Part shown: positions 5,956-11,643 of the stretch, piece by piece
Numbering within the stretch: the first letter of the stretch is position 1
How the letters are laid out: each line of letters begins with the position of its first letter
DNA from: Bradyrhizobiaceae bacterium
Lineage (GTDB): Bacteria > Pseudomonadota > Alphaproteobacteria > Rhizobiales > Hyphomicrobiaceae
Length of the DNA: 11,643 bases
Reading direction: 5' to 3'
NCBI GenBank assembly: GCA_947475855.1
Contig: CANJPN010000156.1
Coordinates: 1-11,643 of the forward strand
Position numbers and translations under genes: made by a program
Notes under the pieces: model-generated
What the model was told of the DNA's origin: nothing
Databases searched by the model: none
The model's input: only the letters and a program-made list of their open reading frames with translations

Positions 5956-6293
5956 TCGCGAGTTCTGCCGGGATGGGCAACAAGACAAAAAATCTGCGAC
6001 GGAGCATCGGCGGAGCGCCCGCCCACAAGGGCAGCTCCAGCCGACGGTCACTGCTCGCCCGCAGGGTTCGACATGTCCCGCGAGGTCCCGAGCGACGACG
6101 ATCCATCGAGAGGACGCGTCAGAGCCGGGTTGGATTGAACCGAGCTTCCGCGCGCCGAAAATATTCGCGGGAACAGCTGGAAAATGCATTCAGGCCTGTG
6201 ATGCAAGGCGGTCGGAAGTAGGCTCAGGTTCAGGCAGGCGCGATCGTTGAACGATCAGTCGCGCGACCAATATGAGGGCCAGACATCGGACGA
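5956..6293. other. Gene-free interval left of the 222-aa gene
   Basis: Overlapping low-complexity open frames occur on both strands without ribosome binding sites, and none is supported. The only structure noted is the 15-bp palindrome at 6242-6256 with a possible promoter next to it. Confidence 0.4.
6242..6276 (+). promoter_or_regulatory. Candidate promoter and overlapping operator of the 222-aa gene
   Basis: The perfect inverted repeat GATCGTT-g-AACGATC spans 6242-6256. Within it lies TTGAAC (6247-6252), a possible -35, followed 18 nt later by TATGAG (6271-6276), a possible -10. Transcription would begin near 6283, about 23 nt before the ATG at 6306. A repressor bound at the palindrome would block the -35. 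Both hexamers match consensus in only four of six positions. Confidence 0.35.
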
Positions 6294-6305
6294 ATGGAGG
6301 TTCTC

Positions 6306-6974
6306 ATGTCTGAAGTTCACGACAGAGCGGCGAGGGAGGCCGAGCAGATCCTGACAATCGAGACCGATGCCGAGACCGTCGTATTGTGGGAGGAGGCGTC
6401 GGCGATCGATCCCGCTTTCATGCGCGAGGTGCGCGTCCTTGCGAAGCGCGACGCGGACGGCGGTCGGATGCAGGTGATGATTGCAATTCCGCAGTCGTGC
6501 TACAAGAGCACCCTCATCGACATGGAGTGTGATGCGGAATTGGTGGCGAGCGCGATCGAGGCGGTTCTGATATTCGACGCCTGCGCGGTCCTGCGAAAAG
6601 ACAGAATGTCCCGCGCGATCTTGGGAATTCCGTTTCACAGCGGCCCCCGCCGGTTCGATTGCAACACGGTCGAGGTCAGTTGGCACTTGATCGAGGCGTC
6701 GGACGTTCTGGCTGCGATCGGGCATCCTGACGGTGTTGGCCTCAACGTCGTCATTAGAAGAATCTCGGCGATCAAGGATGAAACGGCCTTGTTCGCCGTG
6801 ACGTGTCCGGCGCAGATCATTGAAGATGCGCGAGCTCGGGCGAGGGCGTCCAACGGACGCCTCCTGCCAGCCGATGTGCTTTTCGAGGTCATCATCGATA
6901 CCGTCTGGCCCCGCATTGAGCGCCTCGATGCGTTCGCGACGCAAGATGCGCACGTGGATTTCATTTCGTTCTGA
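6306..6974 (+). CDS. Unrecognised 222-aa protein
   Basis: No family recognised. The protein is predicted soluble, without signal peptide or membrane segment. Features: an acidic N-terminal helix (SEVHDRAAREAEQI), a beta-like stretch with VRVLAKRD and MQVMIAIPQS, a core with AVLIFDACAVLRKDRMSRAILGIPF, and a C-terminal helical segment rich in ARARA followed by VLFEVIIDTVWPRIERLDAF. It contains three cysteines in the middle but no spaced metal-binding pattern. The start at 6306 is preferred over the in-frame ATG at 6294 because GGAGG (6296-6300) lies 5 nt before it. The frame is open throughout and GC content matches the backbone. It stands alone between two intergenic stretches. The long open frame on the opposite strand (6255-7040) is a shadow. 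Confidence 0.7.
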   Translation: MSEVHDRAAREAEQILTIETDAETVVLWEEASAIDPAFMREVRVLAKRDADGGRMQVMIAIPQSCYKSTLIDMECDAELVASAIEAVLIFDACAVLRKDRMSRAILGIPFHSGPRRFDCNTVEVSWHLIEASDVLAAIGHPDGVGLNVVIRRISAIKDETALFAVTCPAQIIEDARARARASNGRLLPADVLFEVIIDTVWPRIERLDAFATQDAHVDFISF

Positions 6975-7026
6975 GGGGCAGAGACAAACGTAACGCCACT
7001 TGGCTCCACAACTGGCATAAAACTCG

Positions 7027-7052
7027 GACAGCGGCAGCAATACGCCGCTGTC
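7027..7052 (+). terminator. Hairpin downstream of the 222-aa gene
   Basis: GACAGCGGC (7027-7035) pairs perfectly with GCCGCTGTC (7044-7052) around an 8-nt loop, 52 nt after the stop of the 222-aa gene. No T run follows, so termination is likely but not certain. Confidence 0.5.
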
Positions 7053-7236
7053 AATGCAGAAGCGTGATTGCTGCTTAAAAACGCCGCAAGAGCATAAATA
7101 TTGCGACGCCGAAACAGGAGCTCCCCAATTCGAGATCGACGCGGGCGCTATTCTTGATTTGGGAATATATTCTTACTGCATCACGCCGCCGAATTATGTA
7201 TTATGTAAATATCAAAAAACCAAGGCGGAGGAAATC

Positions 7237-7482
7237 ATGAATCTAAAAGGCATTTTTAAAAGATACGAAGTGGGTAAAGTGATTGAGCTGGAGAGACCCG
7301 ACGGAACCGTCAACAAGTGCGTCATTACCAGGAATAACGGAAGCTTCCGAAATGAAAGAATAATTCAGGCCGAATTGCTTGATGAGAACGGTAATCGCAC
7401 TGGCATTAGCGCTAGTGCGGACGGTAGCGGTAAAGTGTGCTGGAGAGATGCGAACTTTGGCGACGGAAAGTTGCGGTTTTAA
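7237..7482 (+). CDS. AT-rich orphan gene, 81-aa protein of unknown function
   Basis: No family recognised. The sequence MNLKGIFKRYEVGKVIELER, then CVITRNNGSFRNERIIQAELLDENG, then GSGKVCWRDANFGDGKLRF alternates strands and turns and looks like a small all-beta domain. The ATG at 7237 is strongly supported by GGAGGA at 7227-7232. A longer in-frame start at 7054 exists, but the extra residues are low quality and skip this ribosome binding site. The gene and its upstream strip (7150-7260) are much richer in A and T than the flanking backbone, which suggests recent acquisition. An AT-rich region with TTACTG (7173) and TATGTA (7195), 16 nt apart, could be its promoter, but the match is weak. No partner gene lies beside it. 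Confidence 0.65.
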   Translation: MNLKGIFKRYEVGKVIELERPDGTVNKCVITRNNGSFRNERIIQAELLDENGNRTGISASADGSGKVCWRDANFGDGKLRF

Positions 7483-7672
7483 TAATTGCGTAGGCGTGAT
7501 CGCCGACAATCGATAGCTATCAGGCAGGGAGTATTATGTTCGCGCCCACCACTGCTTCGGTGCTATAGATCGACCGCGATTGCAGTCGACAGCAGAGTAA
7601 TAATTATTAAATCCAGCATGGACGGGTAGTTGGACGTCATTCAGTTCTGATGATCATAGATAGAGCAACTCG

Positions 7673-7707
7673 GGACGGGCAAGGGGCGAACACCCCCATG
7701 CCCGTCC
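7673..7707 (-). terminator. Hairpin downstream of the five-gene minus-strand cluster
   Basis: Read on the minus strand, GGACGGGCA-t-GGGG pairs with CCCC-t-TGCCCGTCC around a 7-nt loop: nine plus four base pairs with one T-T mismatch. It begins 26 nt after the stop codon at 7733, where a terminator of the cluster is expected. The sequence after it (CGAGTTGC) has no T run. The rest of 7483-7732 shows no gene. Confidence 0.55.
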
Positions 7708-7732
7708 GCTGCGTATCCAGATGAGACTTAGC

Positions 7733-8044
7733 TCAATCCCACTCCACGAGATAGGTCACACGATCCTCAACGGGATTGGTGGCTACGAGAAATCCGAGAC
7801 GATTGACGAAGCGCATACCGCTCTCGATGACGGGCTGGCCATTATCGTCATCGACGATGGTCCAGATGGACCTCGGGTCCTGAGCGCGGACAAAGTCCAG
7901 CTCGGGACCGTAGGTCTCGAACAGGCACCCCCCATCACCGAAATCATACGATGCGTTCGGATCGAGATGGTTCGGTCGAGGGCGGAAGCGTTCGATGAAC
8001 GCGTCCTCGTCGATGGTGCGGAAAGTCCAGACCTGCGGATTCAT
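7733..8044 (-). CDS. Uncharacterised 103-aa plasmid protein (possibly DUF5983-like)
   Basis: Last gene of the cluster. Features: an N-terminal strand (QVWTFRTIDED), a loop with NHLDPNASYDFGDGG, and a C-terminal block WTIVDDDNGQPVIESGMRFVNRLGFLVAT. That last pattern (WTxVDxDxGxxxxxxGxxxVNRxGxxxxT) recalls small uncharacterised proteins on proteobacterial plasmids that I associate with DUF5983; I could not verify this. No catalytic residues stand out. The start at 8042-8044 overlaps the stop of the upstream gene (ATGA at 8041-8044). A hairpin follows the stop. Confidence 0.75.
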   Translation of the reverse strand: MNPQVWTFRTIDEDAFIERFRPRPNHLDPNASYDFGDGGCLFETYGPELDFVRAQDPRSIWTIVDDDNGQPVIESGMRFVNRLGFLVATNPVEDRVTYLVEWD

Positions 8045-8274
8045 CGTTCACCGCCTTGAGGGATGTCGCGGCCATACTGGTGGAGCGAGAGTATGACGCA
8101 CAGCATCGCGAGCGCGTCCTCGCACACCCGCTCGACGGGCAGCAGCGTGCCGATGGCGAGGTTTTTCTCGCCCGCAATGATGGCCTCGCGTGCCTGTTGC
8201 ACCGTGCCGCTTGCCTCGAACAAATGCTGATCGAGAATTGTGATCAGTGTGGTGATTGAATTCTTGCTGGTCAT
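8041..8274 (-). CDS. Uncharacterised 77-aa helical protein
   Basis: The protein is almost entirely predicted helix: SITTLITILDQHLFEASGTV, then QQAREAIIAGEKNLAIGTLL, then VERVCEDALAMLCVILSLHQ. No membrane segment or motif is recognised. AAGGAG lies 6 nt before the ATG, and the start overlaps the methyltransferase stop (ATGA at 8271-8274), fixing the start at 8274 rather than an upstream codon. Helical bundles of this size often act as small accessory or DNA-mimic proteins, but there is no direct evidence for either. Confidence 0.75.
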   Translation of the reverse strand: MTSKNSITTLITILDQHLFEASGTVQQAREAIIAGEKNLAIGTLLPVERVCEDALAMLCVILSLHQYGRDIPQGGER

Positions 8275-8942
8275 GAAAATCTCCTTGGGTTCAAACGATT
8301 GAATGAATACTTGGTCTTCGGCGCACGGAACTCCGCGCCTGAGAGCCACCAGAAGGCTGGCGGGCCTTTATGCTCCGGGGTCCAAACGGCCCAGACGTAG
8401 CGATGCTTGGTGAAATGCGGCGGCGGAGGGCCATAACGGTCCTCGGGCCAGCAGACGATATCGTCGACGGCGTAGATCCGGGCCGGCGGCGTTTCACGCC
8501 ACTCGTCGGTGCGGCGCGGATGGCAGAGCGATGCCATGTTGAGAAGCATGGCGACCTTGCCGCCGGTCTCGCCCGTGAGATCGAGTGCGCGGCGGACGAA
8601 ACGGTCGGCCAGGCCCCAGCCATAGGGTGGGTTCGTCACGATGTGCTTCGCGCGGGGTGAGCGCTCGCGCAGGAAGTCGACGCCGGGTTTCCCGTGACCG
8701 TAGGCATGCAGGTCCGTGCTCACGACGCTATGGCCGTGCTCGGCAAGAACCTTGGCGATCCGGCCATCGCTGCAGGCGGGTTCCCAGATGTCACCGTCGA
8801 AGCTCTCGACCGAGAGGAGGGCACGGGTGGCCTCAGGCGGCGTCGGATAGAACTCGTTCGGCAGACGGCGCGGCACGTACCGCGGTTGAGGCGTTGCCAG
8901 AAGTGGCTGGCGCCATGAGGATGGCGTTGCGAAGGCGGTCAT
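8271..8942 (-). CDS. Solitary adenine-specific DNA methyltransferase
   Basis: Transfers a methyl group from S-adenosylmethionine to DNA adenine. Seen in order: EFYPTPPEATRALL (30-43), the cofactor-binding motif I variant IWEPACSDGRIAKVL (52-66), a motif II-like VVSTDLHAYG with an acidic residue (Asp77), and the catalytic NPPY (104-107) followed by GWGLADRFVRRAL. At 223 aa it is short: there is no obvious separate target-recognition domain, as in small plasmid and phage methyltransferases. No restriction endonuclease gene is adjacent, so a role in protecting the element from host restriction, or in regulation, is more likely than a restriction-modification system. The start overlaps the upstream stop (ATGA at 8939-8942). 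The motifs make the class secure; the recognition sequence cannot be told. Confidence 0.85.
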   Translation of the reverse strand: MTAFATPSSWRQPLLATPQPRYVPRRLPNEFYPTPPEATRALLSVESFDGDIWEPACSDGRIAKVLAEHGHSVVSTDLHAYGHGKPGVDFLRERSPRAKHIVTNPPYGWGLADRFVRRALDLTGETGGKVAMLLNMASLCHPRRTDEWRETPPARIYAVDDIVCWPEDRYGPPPPHFTKHRYVWAVWTPEHKGPPAFWWLSGAEFRAPKTKYSFNRLNPRRFS

Positions 8943-9475
8943 CGTCCGACCTCGCTGCCATGGATGTCCAGCACACGGGAGACGATTTCGTAGATGTCAT
9001 CAAAGATGACCTGCGCATCGTCCGAGTAGTTGGTTTCGTCGTCATTTTCCTGGTCGACGGGAATCTGCTTGAAAGCGCATTCCCGCACCGTCAGCGCGTG
9101 GGCGAGTTCGCAGAGAACGTCGTTCGGAATCGGCGTCCGGCTCGTCGGGGGGACTGATGCGGTCACCGGTCCGAAGGTGCCGTCGAGGAGGTCAATGATC
9201 TCCTGCGGAAGGTAGCCGCGCGGTTTGTCGTAGCCGACAATCGTTCCGGCCGGGATCTGGGAAACGCCGTCACGGGCAACCGACATGATGACGACGTTAT
9301 GGAAGCCCCAGCACTGTGCGTGGACGGTGAAGCCCGCGTTCTCAATGGCGTTGACGACCTCGCCTGTCATAACGACACCGTCGCCGTCATCGAAGCCGAA
9401 CTTGTCGAAGGCTTCTTACCAGCACCAGTCGCGGCGGCTTGCGATGCGGATCGGGTTGGAGAGTGCGCGGGTCAT
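8939..9475 (-). pseudogene. Plasmid gene interrupted by an in-frame TAA
   Basis: The natural start at 9473-9475 overlaps the stop of the 79-aa gene as ATGA, and reads MTRALSNPIRIASRRDWCW before a TAA at 9416-9418. The same frame then stays open from EAFDKFGFDDGDGVV through MTGEVVNAIENAGFTVHAQC to a stop that overlaps the methyltransferase start. One ancestral protein of about 178 residues is thus split after codon 19. An internal ATG at 9368-9370 could give a 143-aa product, but it lacks a ribosome binding site and would rely on reinitiation 45 nt after the stop. No family is recognised; the C-terminal part has NDVLCELAHALTVRE and an acidic NDDETNYSDDAQVIFDD stretch. A sequencing error, or a still-functional restart product, are the alternatives. 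Confidence 0.6.
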
Positions 9476-9711
9476 TCTGCTCCCCCGTTGCTCGCGGCGT
9501 TCGCGTCTTCGCTGGCGTTGTCCTGCTCGCTGATCTCGCGGACCACGACGCGGCCCGAGATCGGCAGGCATTCGAACTTGAGGTTGGCGCCTTTCAGATC
9601 CTTGTGCATCCAGGCGGCACCGATGCGGGTCCATCGCGCTTTGTCGCCCTCGCCATTGACCTGCCAGATGGCGTGGGTCGGCCGGTTGGTGTTGTTGGAT
9701 TTCTCACTCAT
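9472..9711 (-). CDS. Conserved 79-aa plasmid protein, copy B
   Basis: Paralogue of the gene at 5441-5680: same length, same MSEKSNNTNRPTHAIW opening, followed by WTRIGAAWMHKDLKG and LKFECLPISGRVVVREI. The core is conserved and the last 15 residues vary more. The start at 9709-9711 is chosen by comparison with copy A and by GGAG 6 nt upstream (9718-9721 on the opposite strand); an in-frame ATG at 9786 would add residues that are not conserved in copy A. It heads the five-gene ATGA-coupled cluster and follows a leader shared with copy A. Function unknown. Confidence 0.8.
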   Translation of the reverse strand: MSEKSNNTNRPTHAIWQVNGEGDKARWTRIGAAWMHKDLKGANLKFECLPISGRVVVREISEQDNASEDANAASNGGAE

Positions 9712-9905
9712 GATGGGCTCCGTTTTTTCTGTTTTTGGGCCAAGCACCTCGCTCGTCCTGATGGGGACGTGAGAAACCGGGCCCAAGGGAGCGCGTCACA
9801 CAGCAACACGGGAGCCCCCAGCTTTGCGTCGGGGGGCGAATGGAGCGGGCAGACTGTTGATCGCAAGCGAACGGGCTCGGTTAGACCCCATCATCAGGAG
9901 GACGG
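9712..9905 (-). promoter_or_regulatory. Conserved leader of the 79-aa gene, copy B
   Basis: Holds the 28-bp identity (9738-9765) and the 18-bp identity (9878-9895) shared with copy A at nearly equal distances from the start codon. It probably carries the promoter and a regulatory or structured RNA element for the five-gene cluster. No convincing sigma-70 hexamers were found. Confidence 0.45.
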
Positions 9906-9979
9906 GCGTGTGCCTGGACCGGAATCGCAGAACTGCGAACGGAGCCTCCGTGAGGAGCTGAAATCTGATCGGGACCGGC

Positions 9980-10276
9980 CTATCTCGGCTTCGGCGGTTG
10001 CGGCGTGGCCGGGCGAGAGGGCGAAGGACGTTGTGCCGCCGCCGGATTCATCAGGATCGCGCTTGCCGCGCGGAGATCAGCCTTCCGTGATGCGTCGATA
10101 CGGCGTGCCGTATGAAGCGTGCCGGCCAGTGCTACGCGCTCGCGCTCGTGGAGCTTGGCCAAAGTCACTGCGCGGCCGCTGACAAAGCGGGCGATGTTCG
10201 CGGCAATCCAGAGTGCGCGGCCGGCCGCAGTCATGGCGGCGAATTCTGCGGTCTCCTGCCGTTGACGCTCATAGAG
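9980..10276 (-). pseudogene. traA: Relic of a TraA relaxase C-terminal tail
   Basis: The translation LYERQRQETAEFAAM, then GRALWIAANIARFV, then LHERERVALAGTL aligns without gaps over its well-conserved part with the end of the TraA at the right edge (LYQQQRREAEEFSAM, RAFWIATNMARFI, LHERERCHLAATL). Both tails are exactly 98 residues from that Leu-Tyr to the stop. Upstream of 10276 the frame stays open to a TGA at 10337-10339 but no longer resembles TraA. The relaxase and helicase domains are absent, so this is a 3' remnant. An internal ATG at 10234 would give 84 aa, but a functional product is unlikely. Confidence 0.75.
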
Positions 10277-10336
10277 CCCTCGTGATGGGAGGCGTCGGTT
10301 GATCTGGGTTCCCCCATAATGTCGAGGCTTGAATGC

Positions 10337-10621
10337 TCAACGGGGTGACGACCACGGCTCAAATTCCAGCTCGAGCAATTTCAACTTGAGCTTATCCATG
10401 CCAGCCAGCAGGGATGACATTGTCGGATACTTTCGGAAATCTACGCCCAGCCAAATCAACGGGCTGCCGTCCTGTTTGTTCTCCATGCCGGACTGGAGGA
10501 AGTGCGTTTGCATGGGCTCGTCGAATCCAATAATCGCATTCTCATCGATGGTTCCGGAAATATCGATCACTGCTGCGTAACGGCCCGGCAGGAGGCGATC
10601 ATTTATGACATCAATACCCAT
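10337..10621 (-). CDS. Unrecognised 94-aa protein between two TraA tails
   Basis: No family recognised. Seen: DRLLPGRYAAVIDISGTIDE, then FLQSGMENKQDGSPLIWLGVDFRKYPTM, then a leucine/lysine-rich helix SLLAGMDKLKLKLLELEFEPW. It is a soluble alpha/beta protein without clear catalytic residues. The ATG at 10619-10621 has only a weak purine stretch before it, and the frame stays open for 20 further codons upstream (to a TGA at 10682-10684) whose translation, SLEKESSHLISTADDETT, also looks protein-like. The gene may therefore have lost its original start. Composition is less GC-rich than the backbone. Its stop codon is in frame with the TraA relic that follows, which may be chance. Confidence 0.55.
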   Translation of the reverse strand: MGIDVINDRLLPGRYAAVIDISGTIDENAIIGFDEPMQTHFLQSGMENKQDGSPLIWLGVDFRKYPTMSSLLAGMDKLKLKLLELEFEPWSSPR

Positions 10622-10827
10622 GGTCGTCTCATCGTCAGCTGTTGAGATAAGATGGGAAGATTCCTTTTCTAATGACCGAAGTCACGCGGCGGCGCAGCAT
10701 GAAGCGATCAATAACCGCAAAATTTCTCGGACTGCATATGACCGCCATGCTTCTATGCGCAATGCCGCGATACTAAGAGGCGGCTTGAACTTGGACCACG
10801 TTAATGAGTCGCGCGGTAATTATTCAA
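10622..10827. other. AT-richer interval downstream of traA
   Basis: About 200 bp between the traA stop and the 94-aa gene. It contains short frames such as a 25-codon one starting at 10699, none with a ribosome binding site. The 20 codons adjoining the 94-aa gene may be its lost N-terminus. Confidence 0.35.
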
Positions 10828-11643
10828 CTACACTGGGCGGGGCGCCCCTTTTCGACTGGGGAAATGACTCGGGCGAGTCACTGTTGCGTCGAGCCGTGGA
10901 CGCTTCGGGACTCTGATCTTCGCGCCGATCGGCAACTGCGTCCAATTTATTTTTACTGCCTGTAATGTTGCCGCAAGGTGGCAGCGCTCGCGTTCGTGAA
11001 GGCGCGTGATGGTGGGAACACCCGCTTTGATAAAGCGAGCCATATTGGTCGCGATCCAGAAAGCGCGTCGGACCGTGCTCATGGCGGAAAATTCTTCAGC
11101 TTCGCGCCGTTGTTGCTGATAGAGTTGCGCCCAGACTGCGGTCTGGTTCGCGGCGTCCACAGATTTCCTGACGCTCGCGGTCAGCTGGTCGATGGTCTGC
11201 CGGATCGTAGTCTTGTAGTCGAGCGTCGTATCCTTGAGCCGCGCGCGACCGAGCGTGCGGGTAACGGCCAGCCAGTCGTCGAACTGATCGCGCCTCCAGT
11301 GGAAGGAGACACGGTCGCGGTGACGGGACAGCGCGACATAGGCGGCATGACGATCCATGTACCGGGATGCGAGGACATAGGCACGGTCGACGGTTGCGCC
11401 CTGGGCCTTGTGGATTGTGACCGCGTATCCGTGACTGATATGCGGGTAGATTGCAGGGTCGACGTTGACGATTCGCAGCGGGTGCCCGTCGATGGCGATG
11501 TTGATTTTGCCATTATCGAAGTCGACGACCGTGCCAGTCGTGCCGTTCTTGACGGCATGGCGGCGGTCATTCTTCCGGAACAGGACCTTGTCGCCAGCGG
11601 CGAACATCATCGCGCCGTCTGCGGTCATTATCTGATGATCGAT
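10828..11643 (-). CDS. traA: TraA-type conjugative relaxase-helicase, C-terminal part (runs off window)
   Basis: The C-terminal 271 residues of a Ti/rhizobial-type TraA, the protein that nicks the transfer origin with an N-terminal relaxase domain and unwinds DNA with a RecD-like helicase. The frame is open to the window edge (IDHQIMTADG), so the N-terminus lies outside. Seen (numbering from the Met at 11628): an SH3-like stretch KVLFRKNDRRHAVKNGTTG (14-32), helicase motif V GYAVTIHKAQGATVDRAYVL (67-86), and motif VI AAYVALSRHRDRV (95-107). A helical tail with LHERER follows (210-215). The stop is TAG at 10828-10830. It is a different relaxase lineage from the one at 143-637. A relic of a second TraA tail lies 551 bp downstream. 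Confidence 0.92.
   Translation of the reverse strand: MDHQIMTADGAMMFAAGDKVLFRKNDRRHAVKNGTTGTVVDFDNGKINIAIDGHPLRIVNVDPAIYPHISHGYAVTIHKAQGATVDRAYVLASRYMDRHAAYVALSRHRDRVSFHWRRDQFDDWLAVTRTLGRARLKDTTLDYKTTIRQTIDQLTASVRKSVDAANQTAVWAQLYQQQRREAEEFSAMSTVRRAFWIATNMARFIKAGVPTITRLHERERCHLAATLQAVKINWTQLPIGAKIRVPKRPRLDATVTRPSHFPSRKGAPRPV

Larger units (their letters stand above)
9472..9975 (-). repeat. Segmental repeat, right copy (79-aa gene plus leader)
   Basis: Counterpart of 5441-5955. The repeat ends close to the TraA relic stop at 9980, so the ancestral order on this strand was probably traA, leader, then the 79-aa gene. The copies have diverged in bases more than in protein, pointing to an old duplication or to separate arrival from two related plasmids. 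Confidence 0.7.

Noticed and set aside
6255..7040. 261-codon open frame opposite the 222-aa gene
   Set aside because: It lacks a ribosome binding site and has shadow-like composition; the plus-strand gene has GGAGG before its ATG and a balanced protein composition.
10699..10776. 25-codon plus-strand frame resembling a short signal-like peptide
   Set aside because: No ribosome binding site, too short to judge, and it overlaps the possible upstream extension of the 94-aa gene.
1..11643. CRISPR array, tRNA, rRNA or insertion-sequence transposase
   Set aside because: No regularly spaced repeat array, no cloverleaf or rRNA-like stretch recognised, and no transposase motif or paired terminal inverted repeats in any supported frame.

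Overview
The window looks like a piece of a mosaic conjugative or mobilizable element (plasmid or integrative element) from a GC-rich alphaproteobacterium. This rests on a Ti/rhizobial-type TraA relaxase-helicase C-terminus at the right edge, a VirD4/TraG-type coupling protein in the middle, a MobC plus relaxase pair at the left, and blocks of small uncharacterised genes on the minus strand of the kind that fill alphaproteobacterial plasmids. No replication, partition, integrase, rRNA or tRNA gene is visible. The species cannot be named from the sequence.

Layout, left to right. (1) 1-142: four copies of a 9-bp word in mixed orientation. (2) 143-1049, minus strand: mobC followed by an overlapping relaxase gene that stops after 164 codons with its catalytic motifs intact. 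(3) 1050-1906: about 850 bp without a convincing gene, holding a perfect 24-bp palindrome in front of mobC and a 24-bp direct repeat. (4) 1907-2652: an AT-richer two-gene unit (two-helix membrane protein plus 89-aa soluble protein) joined by an ATGA overlap. (5) 2982-4964: a short VirD4/TraG coupling ATPase without its own membrane segments, followed 3 nt later by a two-helix membrane protein. (6) 5065-5680, minus: three tiny genes chained by ATGA overlaps, convergent with the coupling unit across a long hairpin. (7) 6306-6974: an unrecognised 222-aa gene. (8) 7237-7482: an AT-rich 81-aa orphan. (9) 7733-9711, minus: a five-gene chain with ATGA overlaps at every junction. It holds a second copy of the 79-aa gene, a gene broken by an in-frame TAA, an adenine DNA methyltransferase and two small genes. 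(10) 9980-10276, minus: a relic of a TraA C-terminus. (11) 10337-10621, minus: a 94-aa gene of unknown function. (12) 10828 to the right edge, minus: the C-terminal helicase part of a second, presumably intact traA.

How the parts relate. MobC and the MobA/VirD2-type relaxase would nick and pilot DNA, and the TraG-like ATPase would deliver it to a type IV channel. TraA is a relaxase-helicase of a different family. Two relaxase lineages, two TraA tails and two copies of the 79-aa gene with its roughly 250-bp leader show that the region was assembled by repeated recombination between related plasmids. AT-richer cargo genes sit at the junctions between backbone modules. The observations most worth following are the possible two-piece coupling protein, the AT-rich two-gene unit at 1907-2652, the conserved leader in front of the duplicated 79-aa gene, and the 94-aa gene lying between two TraA tails.
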